Assembly: GCA_044359525.1 (NCBI GenBank)
Contig: JBIKLY010000012.1
Location: 1 to 51,532 of the forward strand
From: CAJBIL01 sp044359525
GTDB taxonomy: Bacteria; Pseudomonadota; Gammaproteobacteria; Burkholderiales; Rhodocyclaceae
Direction: 5' to 3'
Length of the DNA: 51,532 bases
Every line of letters starts with the position of its first letter. Positions within the stretch are counted from its first letter, which is position 1. A model generated the notes under the pieces. The model was not told the origin of the DNA and made no database searches. It saw only the letters and a program-made list of their open reading frames with translations. The translations under genes and the position numbers were made by a program. Positions 1-6,607 of the stretch are shown piece by piece.

Positions 1-525
1 ATGGATGAATACGCTATTTCCGGTTTTTTCGGCAATAACGCCGGGATACCAGCTACCGCCCTTCCACTTGCAACTTACCGCAGAGCCTTTCACCATTTCG
101 GCTGATGGCGTAACGCCGCCACGGGCGCGGCATTTGTCTACCGTGGTGTGTTCCTTGTCACCATCGTTGTAATGAATGAACACAGCATTGCCGGTCTTTT
201 CAGCAACGACGCCGGCGTACCATGTTCTGCCATTCTTCCACAGGCACTCAACCGACGAGCCTTGCGCAATCGCACCTGAAGGGGCCGCACCGCCGGCCTT
301 CTTGTAGCGATCTGCGCTTACCCACTCATCCCAGTTTGAGCCGTAGCCGTCGTAGCGGATATAGCACTTGCTCTGGTCATCATTGACATTGGTGACCTTG
401 GCTGGGTACCAGCTTCCCTTCCAGAGAACTTGCGCCTTGTCACCGACGGAGCACAAGGGTTCTGCTGTTGCGGGCAGGGCGAAAATTGAAATCGTTGCTG
501 CAATGGCAAGCGAAAGAGTACGCAT
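1..525 (-). CDS. Secreted Tudor-knot/SH3-like repeat protein (3' end outside window)
   Basis: Reading the minus strand from the ATG at 525 gives an open frame of 175 codons that runs off the left edge, so the C-terminus is missing. Residues 1-21 form a signal peptide (hydrophobic IAATISIFALPATA, cleavage near ATA-EP), so the protein is exported. After it come at least three similar modules. The first has WYPAKVTNVNDD followed by CYIRYDGYGSNWDEWVSADR, the typical Tudor-knot/chromo-barrel pattern (aromatic, then Y-D-G-x-x-x-W-D-E-W-V). The second and third carry WYAGVVAEKTGNAVFIHY and WYPGVIAEKTGNSVFIH, each with a Cys just before it. A strong ribosome site (AAGGAGA) precedes the start. Tudor-like folds bind peptides, polysaccharides or nucleic acids in different families, and no ligand can be named here. 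A 48-bp element 43 bases upstream is shared with the LOV gene at 2451-2873. Confidence 0.85.
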   Translation of the reverse strand, partial: MRTLSLAIAATISIFALPATAEPLCSVGDKAQVLWKGSWYPAKVTNVNDDQSKCYIRYDGYGSNWDEWVSADRYKKAGGAAPSGAIAQGSSVECLWKNGRTWYAGVVAEKTGNAVFIHYNDGDKEHTTVDKCRARGGVTPSAEMVKGSAVSCKWKGGSWYPGVIAEKTGNSVFIH

Positions 526-567
526 GAGATTTCTCCTTACGGTAACAGGTTGAGTGTGATTGAGTGT

Positions 568-615
568 CCCTCAGTATTTGTCTGCCAAAGGGCGAGGTTC
601 ATGCTAACAGCTTTT
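568..615 (-). repeat. 48-bp upstream element, copy A
   Basis: Matches 2944-2991 at 45 of 48 positions in the same orientation. On the minus strand it lies 42 bases before the start codon of the Tudor-knot gene. The other copy lies 70 bases before the LOV gene. Its core on the minus strand reads CCTCGCCCTTTGGCAG followed by AAATACTGAGGG. The position suggests a shared promoter or operator, but no standard sigma-70 or sigma-54 pair is clear. Confidence 0.7.
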
Positions 616-912
616 TCCGCTGCCGCTGAGTATCCCCGCGCAGCCTATGCCGCGGTTGGCGCGCGGACGGCTGAAGAGCGGCCACAGGCGCCGATATCGG
701 GCGATCCTCATCTGTGCATCGAGAATGCTGCTGCGCACAAAGCGATTTCAATCACGGAACACGGACCCCCATTTTTATCTGGCTTGATGCAAAACGCCCT
801 GGTCTGCTGGCGATGAAACTTTTAGCCTGTCTGTTTGTCCGAACGGCACCAAGCATCCAGATACATTGCTTGCTACCGACACAGACAAGTTTCAGTTTCC
901 CGGGAGAGCCTC
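616..912. other. Intergenic region upstream of the bacterioferritin pair
   Basis: No convincing gene is seen. The short open frames here lack ribosome sites and family resemblance. The region must hold the promoter of the bacterioferritin pair. No Fur box like the one at 2004-2022 is visible. Confidence 0.5.
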
Positions 913-1398
913 ATGAAAGGCAATAAAAAAATCATCGATATCCTCAACGGCCTGCTGGCCGGTGAGTTGACGGCGGTTGATCAGTACCTGATTCACGGTG
1001 AAATGTATGCCGACTTTGGTTTTGCCCATCTGGCCGAAAAGGCGCTGCATGAATCCGAGCATGAACGTCTGCATGCACGTGCCCTGATACAACGCATTCT
1101 TTTCCTCGAAGGGGTGCCCGATCTTGCCGAGCGGGAGGCGCTCAAGGTTGGCCGCAATGTTCCCGACATGCTCAAGTCGGATCTGGCCCTTGAGTACAAG
1201 GTGGTTGGCGAACTCAAGAAGGCCATGGCTGCGTGCGAGAAAGCACAGGACTATGTGACCCGCGACATGCTCGGCATTCAGCTTGAAGATACAGAGATGG
1301 ATCACGCCTACTATCTCGAAAAACAGATTCGTCTGATTGATCTGGTCGGTCTACACAACTACCAGCAGAGCCAGATGGGCTCTGTTGCGGCTGCTTGA
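913..1398 (+). CDS. bfr: Bacterioferritin subunit, ferroxidase type without haem Met
   Basis: A 161-residue bacterioferritin: four-helix iron-storage subunit of a 24-mer cage in the cytoplasm. The frame is open further upstream, but the ATG at 913 gives the family-standard N-terminus MKGNKKIIDILN, with GAG upstream as ribosome site. Ferroxidase ligands are all present: Glu18, Glu51, His54, Glu94, and a Glu-x-x-His pair at about 128/131. The position of the haem ligand Met52 is Arg (context ESEHERLHAR), so this chain should oxidise iron but not contribute a haem ligand. The next gene shows the reverse pattern, so the two probably co-assemble, as known for two-subunit bacterioferritins of Neisseria gonorrhoeae and Pseudomonas putida. 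The stop lies 8 bases before the next start, so the genes are co-transcribed. Confidence 0.95.
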   Translation: MKGNKKIIDILNGLLAGELTAVDQYLIHGEMYADFGFAHLAEKALHESEHERLHARALIQRILFLEGVPDLAEREALKVGRNVPDMLKSDLALEYKVVGELKKAMAACEKAQDYVTRDMLGIQLEDTEMDHAYYLEKQIRLIDLVGLHNYQQSQMGSVAAA

Positions 1399-1406
1399 GG
1401 TTCCCT

Positions 1407-1889
1407 ATGCAAGGCGATAAGAAAATCATCGAAGCCCTGAACAAGGTGCTGAAAAACGAGCTGACCTCGATCAACCAGTATTTTCTGCACGCCCGTATGT
1501 TCCGTCACTGGGGGCTGGAAAAACTCAACGACTATCAGTACAAGCAGTCGATCCGCGTCATGAAGGAAGCCGACGAGCTGATCGAGCGCGTCCTATTCCT
1601 CGAAGGCCTGCCTAATCTGCAAAACCTCGGCAAGCTGCTGATCGGCGAGAACGTCGTCGAGTGTCTGGAGGGCGACCTCAAGTACGAGCGCCAGATCCAG
1701 CATCCGCTGCTGCTGGAAAGCATCGCCCTGTGCGAGGAGCTGCAGGACTACGTCAGCCGCGACCTGCTCGAAGACCTGCTCGAACACTGCGAAGAAGCGA
1801 TCGACTGGCTGGAAACGCAGCACAGCCTGATCAAGGACGTAACGCTGGCCAACTATCTGCAGGCGCACATGGAGGCTGGCGGCGACTGA
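1407..1889 (+). CDS. bfr: Bacterioferritin subunit, haem-ligand type with degenerate ferroxidase site
   Basis: A 160-residue bacterioferritin starting at the ATG at 1407 (MQGDKKIIEALN), with GAGG 6 bases upstream inside the end of the preceding gene. The haem ligand Met52 is present (QSIRVMKEADELIERV), but the ferroxidase centre is broken: position 51 is Val instead of Glu, position 54 is Glu instead of His, and the Glu-x-x-His pair near 128/131 is Cys and Ala. Glu18 and Glu94 remain. This subunit should bind haem between two-fold related chains and not oxidise iron well on its own. Bfd, encoded just downstream, is known in other bacteria to bind at the haem site and reduce stored iron. The pair therefore splits iron loading and haem/iron release between two chains. 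Confidence 0.95.
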   Translation: MQGDKKIIEALNKVLKNELTSINQYFLHARMFRHWGLEKLNDYQYKQSIRVMKEADELIERVLFLEGLPNLQNLGKLLIGENVVECLEGDLKYERQIQHPLLLESIALCEELQDYVSRDLLEDLLEHCEEAIDWLETQHSLIKDVTLANYLQAHMEAGGD

Positions 1890-1910
1890 TCCGCCGTCTT
1901 CGACCCCATA

Positions 1911-1936
1911 GCCGCAGCCGGGACTGCGGCTTTTTT
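1911..1936 (+). terminator. Rho-independent terminator after the bfr pair
   Basis: Perfect 7-bp stem GCCGCAG/CTGCGGC with a 6-nt loop followed by six T. It separates the bfr transcript from the Fur-controlled bfd promoter. Confidence 0.9.
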
Positions 1937-1978
1937 GCCTGCCGGGCAGGCGAGGTCAAGAATGAGACCAAAATCTAA

Positions 1979-2022
1979 TTGACAGTCGTTCTCATTTGCG
2001 TAGAATGAGAACTGTTCTCATT
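1979..2022 (+). promoter_or_regulatory. Fur-overlapped sigma-70 promoter of bfd
   Basis: A TTGACA at 1979-1984 and TAGAAT at 2001-2006, spaced 16 nt, form a good sigma-70 promoter. A perfect 9-1-9 palindrome AATGAGAACTGTTCTCATT at 2004-2022 overlaps the -10. A third half-site GTTCTCATT at 1988-1996 lies in the spacer, inverted relative to the left arm. This matches the Fur operator type. Repression by Fe-Fur, with bfd made during iron starvation, is the expected reading. Confidence 0.9.
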
Positions 2023-2056
2023 AGTTACCTGCCCTTAAAAGCACTGGAGTCCGTTC

Positions 2057-2257
2057 ATGTACGTTTGCGTCTGCCGAGCTGTCACCGATGGTCAGATACG
2101 CCAAGCCGCGCAGGGCGGCGCGCGTACGCTGCAAGACCTGCGCCGTGAGCTGGGCGTCGCGCGCGACTGCGGTCGTTGCGCGTCCTGCGCCAATGAATGC
2201 CTGCGCGAAGCCTGTGGCGGCACCAAGCCGGGCAAGGCCAGGCGAAAAACCAACTGA
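2057..2257 (+). CDS. bfd: Bacterioferritin-associated ferredoxin Bfd
   Basis: A 66-residue Bfd-type [2Fe-2S] protein. The four cluster cysteines sit in the family pattern: MYVCVC at the N-terminus (Cys4, Cys6) and DCGRCASC in the middle (the C-x-x-C pair). A third Cys of the second group and two further Cys (NECLREAC) follow. Bfd passes electrons to the haem of bacterioferritin so that stored iron leaves as Fe(II). The location next to the two bfr genes, behind its own Fur-box promoter, fits release of stored iron under starvation. The basic tail (KPGKARRKTN) is short. The terminator directly follows, so bfd is a single-gene transcript. Confidence 0.93.
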   Translation: MYVCVCRAVTDGQIRQAAQGGARTLQDLRRELGVARDCGRCASCANECLREACGGTKPGKARRKTN

Positions 2258-2266
2258 TCCGGAACG

Positions 2267-2288
2267 GGCGCTGCGGCGCCTTTTTTTT
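2267..2288 (+). terminator. Rho-independent terminator after bfd
   Basis: Stem GGCGC/GCGCC with a 4-nt loop followed by eight T. The stop of bfd is ten bases upstream. Confidence 0.85.
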
Positions 2289-2450
2289 CGTCGGCTGTCT
2301 GGTCGTGGGTAAAAGTTGTCGGGTCATGCCGGCGGCGGTCAGCGCCGAACGCAGGCAATGGCCGTAGCGACTTGCAAATAGTGATTTGCGCGATTGCGAT
2401 TCCCGCGCGACGCGGGCCAGAGCCAACTCGGCTCGCAGGCGATCAATTGA

Positions 2451-2873
2451 TCAGTCGACAACCCCGCTTGTCGAGTCGGGGCGAACTTCTTCGGCGGGAA
2501 TCGGGTTCTGGTTACCAATGAAGTATTTCAAATTGCCCTTCTTGTCGAATACCGGGCGGATGCGCAGACGGTTCCAGAATTTTTCGCCATCCTTGCGGTA
2601 GTTGAGGATGTCGATGGTGATCCTCGTTTTGGCCGCGAGGGCGTGGCGTATGGCTTCAATCGCGTTCGGGTCGGTCTCCGGGCCTTGCAAAAAGCGGCAG
2701 TTGCGGCCAAGGACTTCTTGCGGCGAATAACCGGTTTGTTCCTCGAAATCGCCACTGGCGAAAATGATTGGCGTATCCGGCAGCGCGGGATCCGAAATGA
2801 CGACGCTTTTTTCGCACTCTTCATCGGTGAGTAAGGCAGCCTTGGAGACATCGCCGTGTCCGCTTCTGGTCAT
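2451..2873 (-). CDS. Short LOV (blue-light/redox) PAS-domain protein
   Basis: A 140-residue protein that is almost entirely one LOV domain. The flavin-binding motif GRNCRFLQG contains the photoactive Cys at residue 59. It is followed by the LOV pattern NYRKDGEKFWNRLRIRPV and FIGNQNPI. About 22 residues precede the PAS core and about 15 follow it. No kinase, HTH, GGDEF or other output domain is attached, so it is a short LOV protein that must signal by binding a partner or by dimer change. The frame can be opened further upstream from a TTG, but the ATG at 2873 is the better start. A 48-bp element upstream is shared with the secreted Tudor-knot gene at 1-525. Known short LOV proteins (for example PpSB1-LOV of Pseudomonas putida) form long-lived flavin-Cys adducts. 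Lifetime and partner here are unknown. Confidence 0.9.
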   Translation of the reverse strand: MTRSGHGDVSKAALLTDEECEKSVVISDPALPDTPIIFASGDFEEQTGYSPQEVLGRNCRFLQGPETDPNAIEAIRHALAAKTRITIDILNYRKDGEKFWNRLRIRPVFDKKGNLKYFIGNQNPIPAEEVRPDSTSGVVD

Positions 2874-2943
2874 TGCAGATTCCCCGTTGTTTCGATGCAC
2901 ACCATCGTGCCTGTTTCCACTCGTCAAGACAACACTGAAACTA

Positions 2944-2991
2944 CCCTCAGTATTTGCCTGCCAAAGGGCGAGGTTTATGCTAAAAGCTTTT
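2944..2991 (-). repeat. 48-bp upstream element, copy B
   Basis: Second copy of the element at 568-615 (45/48 identical), 70 bases before the start codon of the LOV gene and in the same orientation relative to its gene. Flanking sequence differs, so the match is confined to this block. Confidence 0.7.
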
Positions 2992-3053
2992 CCTGATGCT
3001 GCTTGCTTGGTGTTTTAGTGGGTTTTCAGGGGCCTGGCTCTCTTGGCACGACC

Positions 3054-3287
3054 TTAAGCTGTGCTTTGTCTCGAATGTAGATCAACTTCCACTTGCCAGC
3101 GTTGGCGGCATGGTTCGTCAATCTGTGTCGCTTTTACGGTTTTTGTAGCGATCAAGGTGCTCACCAGAACTCGTCCGGCAATTTCAGTTTCGCGAACGAG
3201 CAGATGATCGCGTAAGCCCAGACGCTTGCTACGCGGGAAGTCGGTGAGGTTGATTTCAGACAAAGTACGACTTAAGGTTAGTTCCAT
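3054..3287 (-). pseudogene. IS4-family transposase remnant
   Basis: A 77-codon frame whose second half resembles the C-terminal catalytic part of IS4-type DDE transposases: LRDHLLVRETEIAGRVLV, then LVSTLIATKTV, then RQRWQVEVDLHSRQSTA. The last string corresponds to the family's Y-R-Q-R-W-x-x-E-(L/V)-D motif that carries the catalytic Glu, here Glu67. In the remnant the usual Tyr is Cys. An intact transposase would be about 400 residues and continue past this point, so both ends are lost. No terminal inverted repeats or target duplication can be defined with confidence. It lies directly before the secreted-protein gene at 3376 and is a scar of past insertion. Confidence 0.75.
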
Positions 3288-3375
3288 GGGAGCTCCTTTG
3301 ACTGTGGTTTCCAGGCATCGGGTTTTTTCCGGCTGGCCGCTGGGTTTCCTAACCGCAGTTTTCGGGAGTCTGCAC

Positions 3376-4776
3376 ATGACCTTTGCTCGTGTCTTCCACC
3401 GCTTCAGTTTGTCCCGGCGCGCCTGGCTGGCGCCGCAACTCTTGTTTGCCGGTGCGGCGTTGCTGCTCGCCGGTAGCACCTTCGCCCAGACTCCGGCCAA
3501 ATCAGAGAAGGCCCCCCGAATTCTCACCGTGACCGACAGCGTCCAGCTTGTGGGCGGCAAGATATCGGGCGGCTGGCGCGAGTATGCGGTCGACGGGTCG
3601 TGGCGCCGCGTCGAGTTTGTGCTGGACCGCGAGGCGGCCGCCGTCACGTTCGGTGACGGCGAGACGGGACGCCGACTGCCCAGCGTAACGCGCTATGTTT
3701 ACACAGGAATCGGCGGCAAAGATGCAAAAGCCGGTGACGCACCGGCCGTGTACAGCGAGACACACACTTTTGCCGGGGCCACGCCAGGAATCCGGGACAA
3801 GGCGAATCAATCGTCGCCGGTCCCGGCTGATGTCGCCACGCGCGTCCGTGAGCTGGGTGGCGATATCAACTTGATGCAGCAGGCGGCGGACCTCAAGCGG
3901 ATATCGGAACTCGGCAGCGCACTCGATGCGGCGGGCAGCCGGGCTACTGACGACAGATTTTTCGGTGATCGGCCAGGCGGGGCTCCGCGCAGGAGCGGTG
4001 GCGGGTGGTCACGTCCGGGCGCGGAAGCGGGAGGAGATGGCCGCGCCGGTGATGGCACCGCCAAGACACCAGGCCATGATGGTGGTCCAAAGGTCACTGT
4101 GGTGCGTCACGCTGACGGTTCGACAACAGAAACGACTCACCATAACGATGGCCATGGAAACCGTGGTTCCGATAGTCAGGATAGAGACGCGTCTGGCAAT
4201 GTCACGGGAGGCTTCAGCTATGCAGAATCCGGCAATGGCGACAGGACAACGACGGGCTACACGCGCGACCCTAGAACCGACACGACGACATCACGTATTC
4301 ATGAAGATTATGGCGATGGCCGGCCGAGCCGGGATCGTGTTGAAGTACTCATCCACGGCAGACGCGTCAGAGCACCGTCAGAAACCCCATACAGCGGCCG
4401 CGGTGGTTTCGACGAAGCGTGGATGGATAAATCCTTGCCCTGGTTCATGGATGCCGTCTACGTGGAATGGCGGCGCAAAAGCGATCTGGTGAAATCCGGC
4501 GGCATGATCTCGCAGCCTGGTCGTGCTGAAGACTCCTCGCCGGGTGTCCGTGAAAGCCCCAGGGTAGGTGCGAGCGCCGTGACCAACTGCGGTGATACCG
4601 GCACGAATCCGTGTGCGCGCTTCGAAAGTGGTGAGGCGGATGCGCGTGAAAGCATGAACAGCCTCACGCAACCCCCACGTGACGTACCGACCGGAGGGCC
4701 GCTGGGCGGTACGGGAGGACTGCCCGGGGGCGGAGGCGGTCCGTCTCCGGTGCCCAATCCGCAAAACAAGCCTTGA
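3376..4776 (+). CDS. Large secreted protein of unknown function
   Basis: A 466-residue protein that I do not recognise. The frame is open back to 3226, but the ATG at 3376 has GGGAG at a good distance and gives a signal sequence: Arg-rich start, then LFAGAALLLAGSTFAQ, cut near residue 38. Residues about 50-150 are a compact region (RILTVTDSVQLVGG, WRRVEFVLDREAAAVTFGDG). The middle, about 200-340, is low-complexity, rich in Gly, Asp, Arg, Thr and His. The part around 360-390 (LPWFMDAVYVEWRRK) looks folded again. The C-terminus is Gly/Pro-rich and has two Cys (TNCGDTGTNPCARF). It may be a structural or surface protein. The gene stands alone, beside the IS4 remnant. Confidence 0.7.
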   Translation: MTFARVFHRFSLSRRAWLAPQLLFAGAALLLAGSTFAQTPAKSEKAPRILTVTDSVQLVGGKISGGWREYAVDGSWRRVEFVLDREAAAVTFGDGETGRRLPSVTRYVYTGIGGKDAKAGDAPAVYSETHTFAGATPGIRDKANQSSPVPADVATRVRELGGDINLMQQAADLKRISELGSALDAAGSRATDDRFFGDRPGGAPRRSGGGWSRPGAEAGGDGRAGDGTAKTPGHDGGPKVTVVRHADGSTTETTHHNDGHGNRGSDSQDRDASGNVTGGFSYAESGNGDRTTTGYTRDPRTDTTTSRIHEDYGDGRPSRDRVEVLIHGRRVRAPSETPYSGRGGFDEAWMDKSLPWFMDAVYVEWRRKSDLVKSGGMISQPGRAEDSSPGVRESPRVGASAVTNCGDTGTNPCARFESGEADARESMNSLTQPPRDVPTGGPLGGTGGLPGGGGGPSPVPNPQNKP

Positions 4777-4868
4777 CTGGATTTTTGCTTTAGTTTTGGT
4801 CATTCCCCGACCAGGCGCGCGACCCAGGCGCCTTCGTCGAGTGAGAGATCGTAGCCGGCGGGCGCGGC

Positions 4869-5492
4869 TTAGCGACCCGCCGCGCCCGGATCGGTGACGA
4901 AGCCGATGCGCACCAGACCCTGCTTCGCCGCTTCGCTCATCACCTGCGCAACCTTCTCGTACGGCGTCGTGCGTTCGGCGCGGATGTGCAGTTCGGGCTG
5001 CGGCTGCAGCGCGCTGGCCGCTTTCAGGCGCTCGGCAAACTGCTCGCCGCTGATCGCTTTGCCGTTCCAGAAGACCTGGCTGGCGGCGTCGATCGCCAGT
5101 TGCACGTTGTCCGGCTTGGTCAGGTTGGCCGTGGACGAGGCTTTCGGCAGGTCGATCTTGACCGAATGCGTCAGCAGGTCGTCGGGCGCGCCGGCGTTGA
5201 TCAGCGCCGTGTTGTCGCATTCGCAGCCGTTCTTGCAGCGATTGTGTTGCTCGATCGCCGTGAAGCCGTGATGCACGAGGTGCGAAAACGGCTCGGTAGT
5301 GCCGCTCTCACGGATGCGCGAGGCGACGGCTTCGAGGTTGGGCGCTTCCCAGAAGGCGGCAAGAAAGGCTTCGCTCTTGCGCCGCATGCGGAAGACCAGC
5401 ACGCCCTTGGTGACGATCAGGTACCAGCTGCCGATCGAGGCGAGCAGCATGATGCCGAGAACAAAGCGCGCGACGCCCTCAGCGTTGCTCAG
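4869..5492 (-). pseudogene. exbB'-'exbD in-frame deletion fusion (relic)
   Basis: The first part matches intact ExbB (gene at 10092-10916) from Leu11 to about Thr118; the second part matches ExbD (9656-10081) from about Leu41 to its end. The fused frame stays open, ending PGAAGR like intact ExbD (PSAAGR). The joint lies in a short near-identical stretch: gcgt-c/g-agcag occurs in both exbB and exbD, so a microhomology deletion is the simplest origin. Lost are ExbB helices 2 and 3 and the only ExbD helix, so the product cannot be a working proton channel. The first ten ExbB codons and the start codon are also missing. Homology begins right at the stop codon of the upstream reductase gene. An internal ATG at 5450 could give a 193-residue product, but no ribosome site supports it. 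Confidence 0.88.
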
Positions 5493-6601
5493 TAAGGCGC
5501 CGCCAGCCGCAGGTCACCGGTTGCTGTGCAGATGCAGGGCAGGATCTCGCCGTCCGCCAGCGCGATTCCGGATTTCATCAGCCAGCGTACTTCACCATCG
5601 ACCAGCCGCATGCAGCATTGCCCGCAATTGCCGGCACGGCATTCCGAGGCAGGGGCGAGGTCGTGCGCTTCCAGTGTCGCGAGCAGGGTCGGTTCGCCGG
5701 CGCTCACGATGTCGTGTCGGCGCCCGTCGGCTTCGAGCGCGATGCGCTGGCCGGATGCGCTGTTGTTCATGGCGACGCCGAAGGCTTCCCAATGGACACG
5801 CTTTGCGTCGATACCGGCGTCAAGCAGGCCGGTGTGCAGGGCGTCCATCAGCGCGCCGTTGGCACAGAGGTAGAAGGCGGCCTGCGTCGGGGTGTGCAGT
5901 GCGGCAAGGATGCGCAGCGCATCGAGACGACCGCTTTCACCGATCCAGTCGGCAGCGGGGCGCGAGACGAGCGGGCGGTAGCTGAAGTTGCCGGGCCTTG
6001 CGGCGAGCGTCTGGAATTCGTCGTGGTAGAGCAGTTCTGTTGCGCTGCGTGCGGCGTGGAAGAGCACGATGCGGCGTTCTCGATCAGCGGCGAGCGTCGC
6101 GTGCAGCATGGCGCGCAGCGGCGTGATGCCGATGCCGCCGGCGATCAGCACGAGTTCGCCGGTTTCTTGCGGCGCGAGAATGAAGTCGCCTCTGGGCGGC
6201 AGCAGCGCCAGCCGGCTGCCGACTTTCAGATTCTCCCAGGCCCAGGCCGAGACCTGCCCCTTGGCCTCGCGCTTGATGCCGAGCTCGTAGTGGCGCGGCG
6301 TTTTCGTCCATGCGGCGAGCGAGTAGGCGCGCCGTACGCTCTTTCCCTGGCGTCCGGCCGGCGCCTGCAGCAGCACGTGCTGGCCGGCACTGAAGGCCGG
6401 CAGGCGACCACCTCTGGCGCACGCCAGGGTCAGGCGGACGAGCTGGCCGGCGCTTTCTTGCCGTTCGCTGACGACGAGGTCCAGTGGGCGGGCGGCGGCT
6501 TCGTGCCGGCGCCGGGCGAGCAGGACGCGCACGCCGTCGGCGAGCAGCGCGACGATGAAAATGAAGCCGATGACGGCGAGCAGCGAGAGGGCGAGCGCCA
6601 T
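5489..6601 (-). CDS. Membrane-anchored ferredoxin-NAD(P)H reductase with [2Fe-2S] domain
   Basis: A 370-residue protein. Residues about 3-28 form one membrane helix. Next is an FNR-like module with the flavin motif RRAYSLA and the nucleotide motif LIAGGIGITPLRAML. The C-terminal 90 residues are a plant-type [2Fe-2S] ferredoxin with ECRAGNCGQC and a final Cys in LPCIC. It should pass electrons from NAD(P)H through flavin to the cluster, probably to reduce iron or a ferric carrier at the membrane. It is last in the TonB-receptor gene run, 6 bases after the PepSY gene, whose product resembles ferrisiderophore-reductase partners. The stop codon TGA overlaps the first base pairs of exbB homology in the relic downstream, so the present C-terminus may have been set by that rearrangement. 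Confidence 0.85.
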   Translation of the reverse strand: MALALSLLAVIGFIFIVALLADGVRVLLARRRHEAAARPLDLVVSERQESAGQLVRLTLACARGGRLPAFSAGQHVLLQAPAGRQGKSVRRAYSLAAWTKTPRHYELGIKREAKGQVSAWAWENLKVGSRLALLPPRGDFILAPQETGELVLIAGGIGITPLRAMLHATLAADRERRIVLFHAARSATELLYHDEFQTLAARPGNFSYRPLVSRPAADWIGESGRLDALRILAALHTPTQAAFYLCANGALMDALHTGLLDAGIDAKRVHWEAFGVAMNNSASGQRIALEADGRRHDIVSAGEPTLLATLEAHDLAPASECRAGNCGQCCMRLVDGEVRWLMKSGIALADGEILPCICTATGDLRLAAPY

Positions 6602-6607
6602 GGTCGA

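Noticed and set aside
568..615. Reading the shared 48-bp element as a sigma-54 promoter
   Set aside because: TTTGGCAG fits the -24 part, but the -12 GC is absent in both copies.
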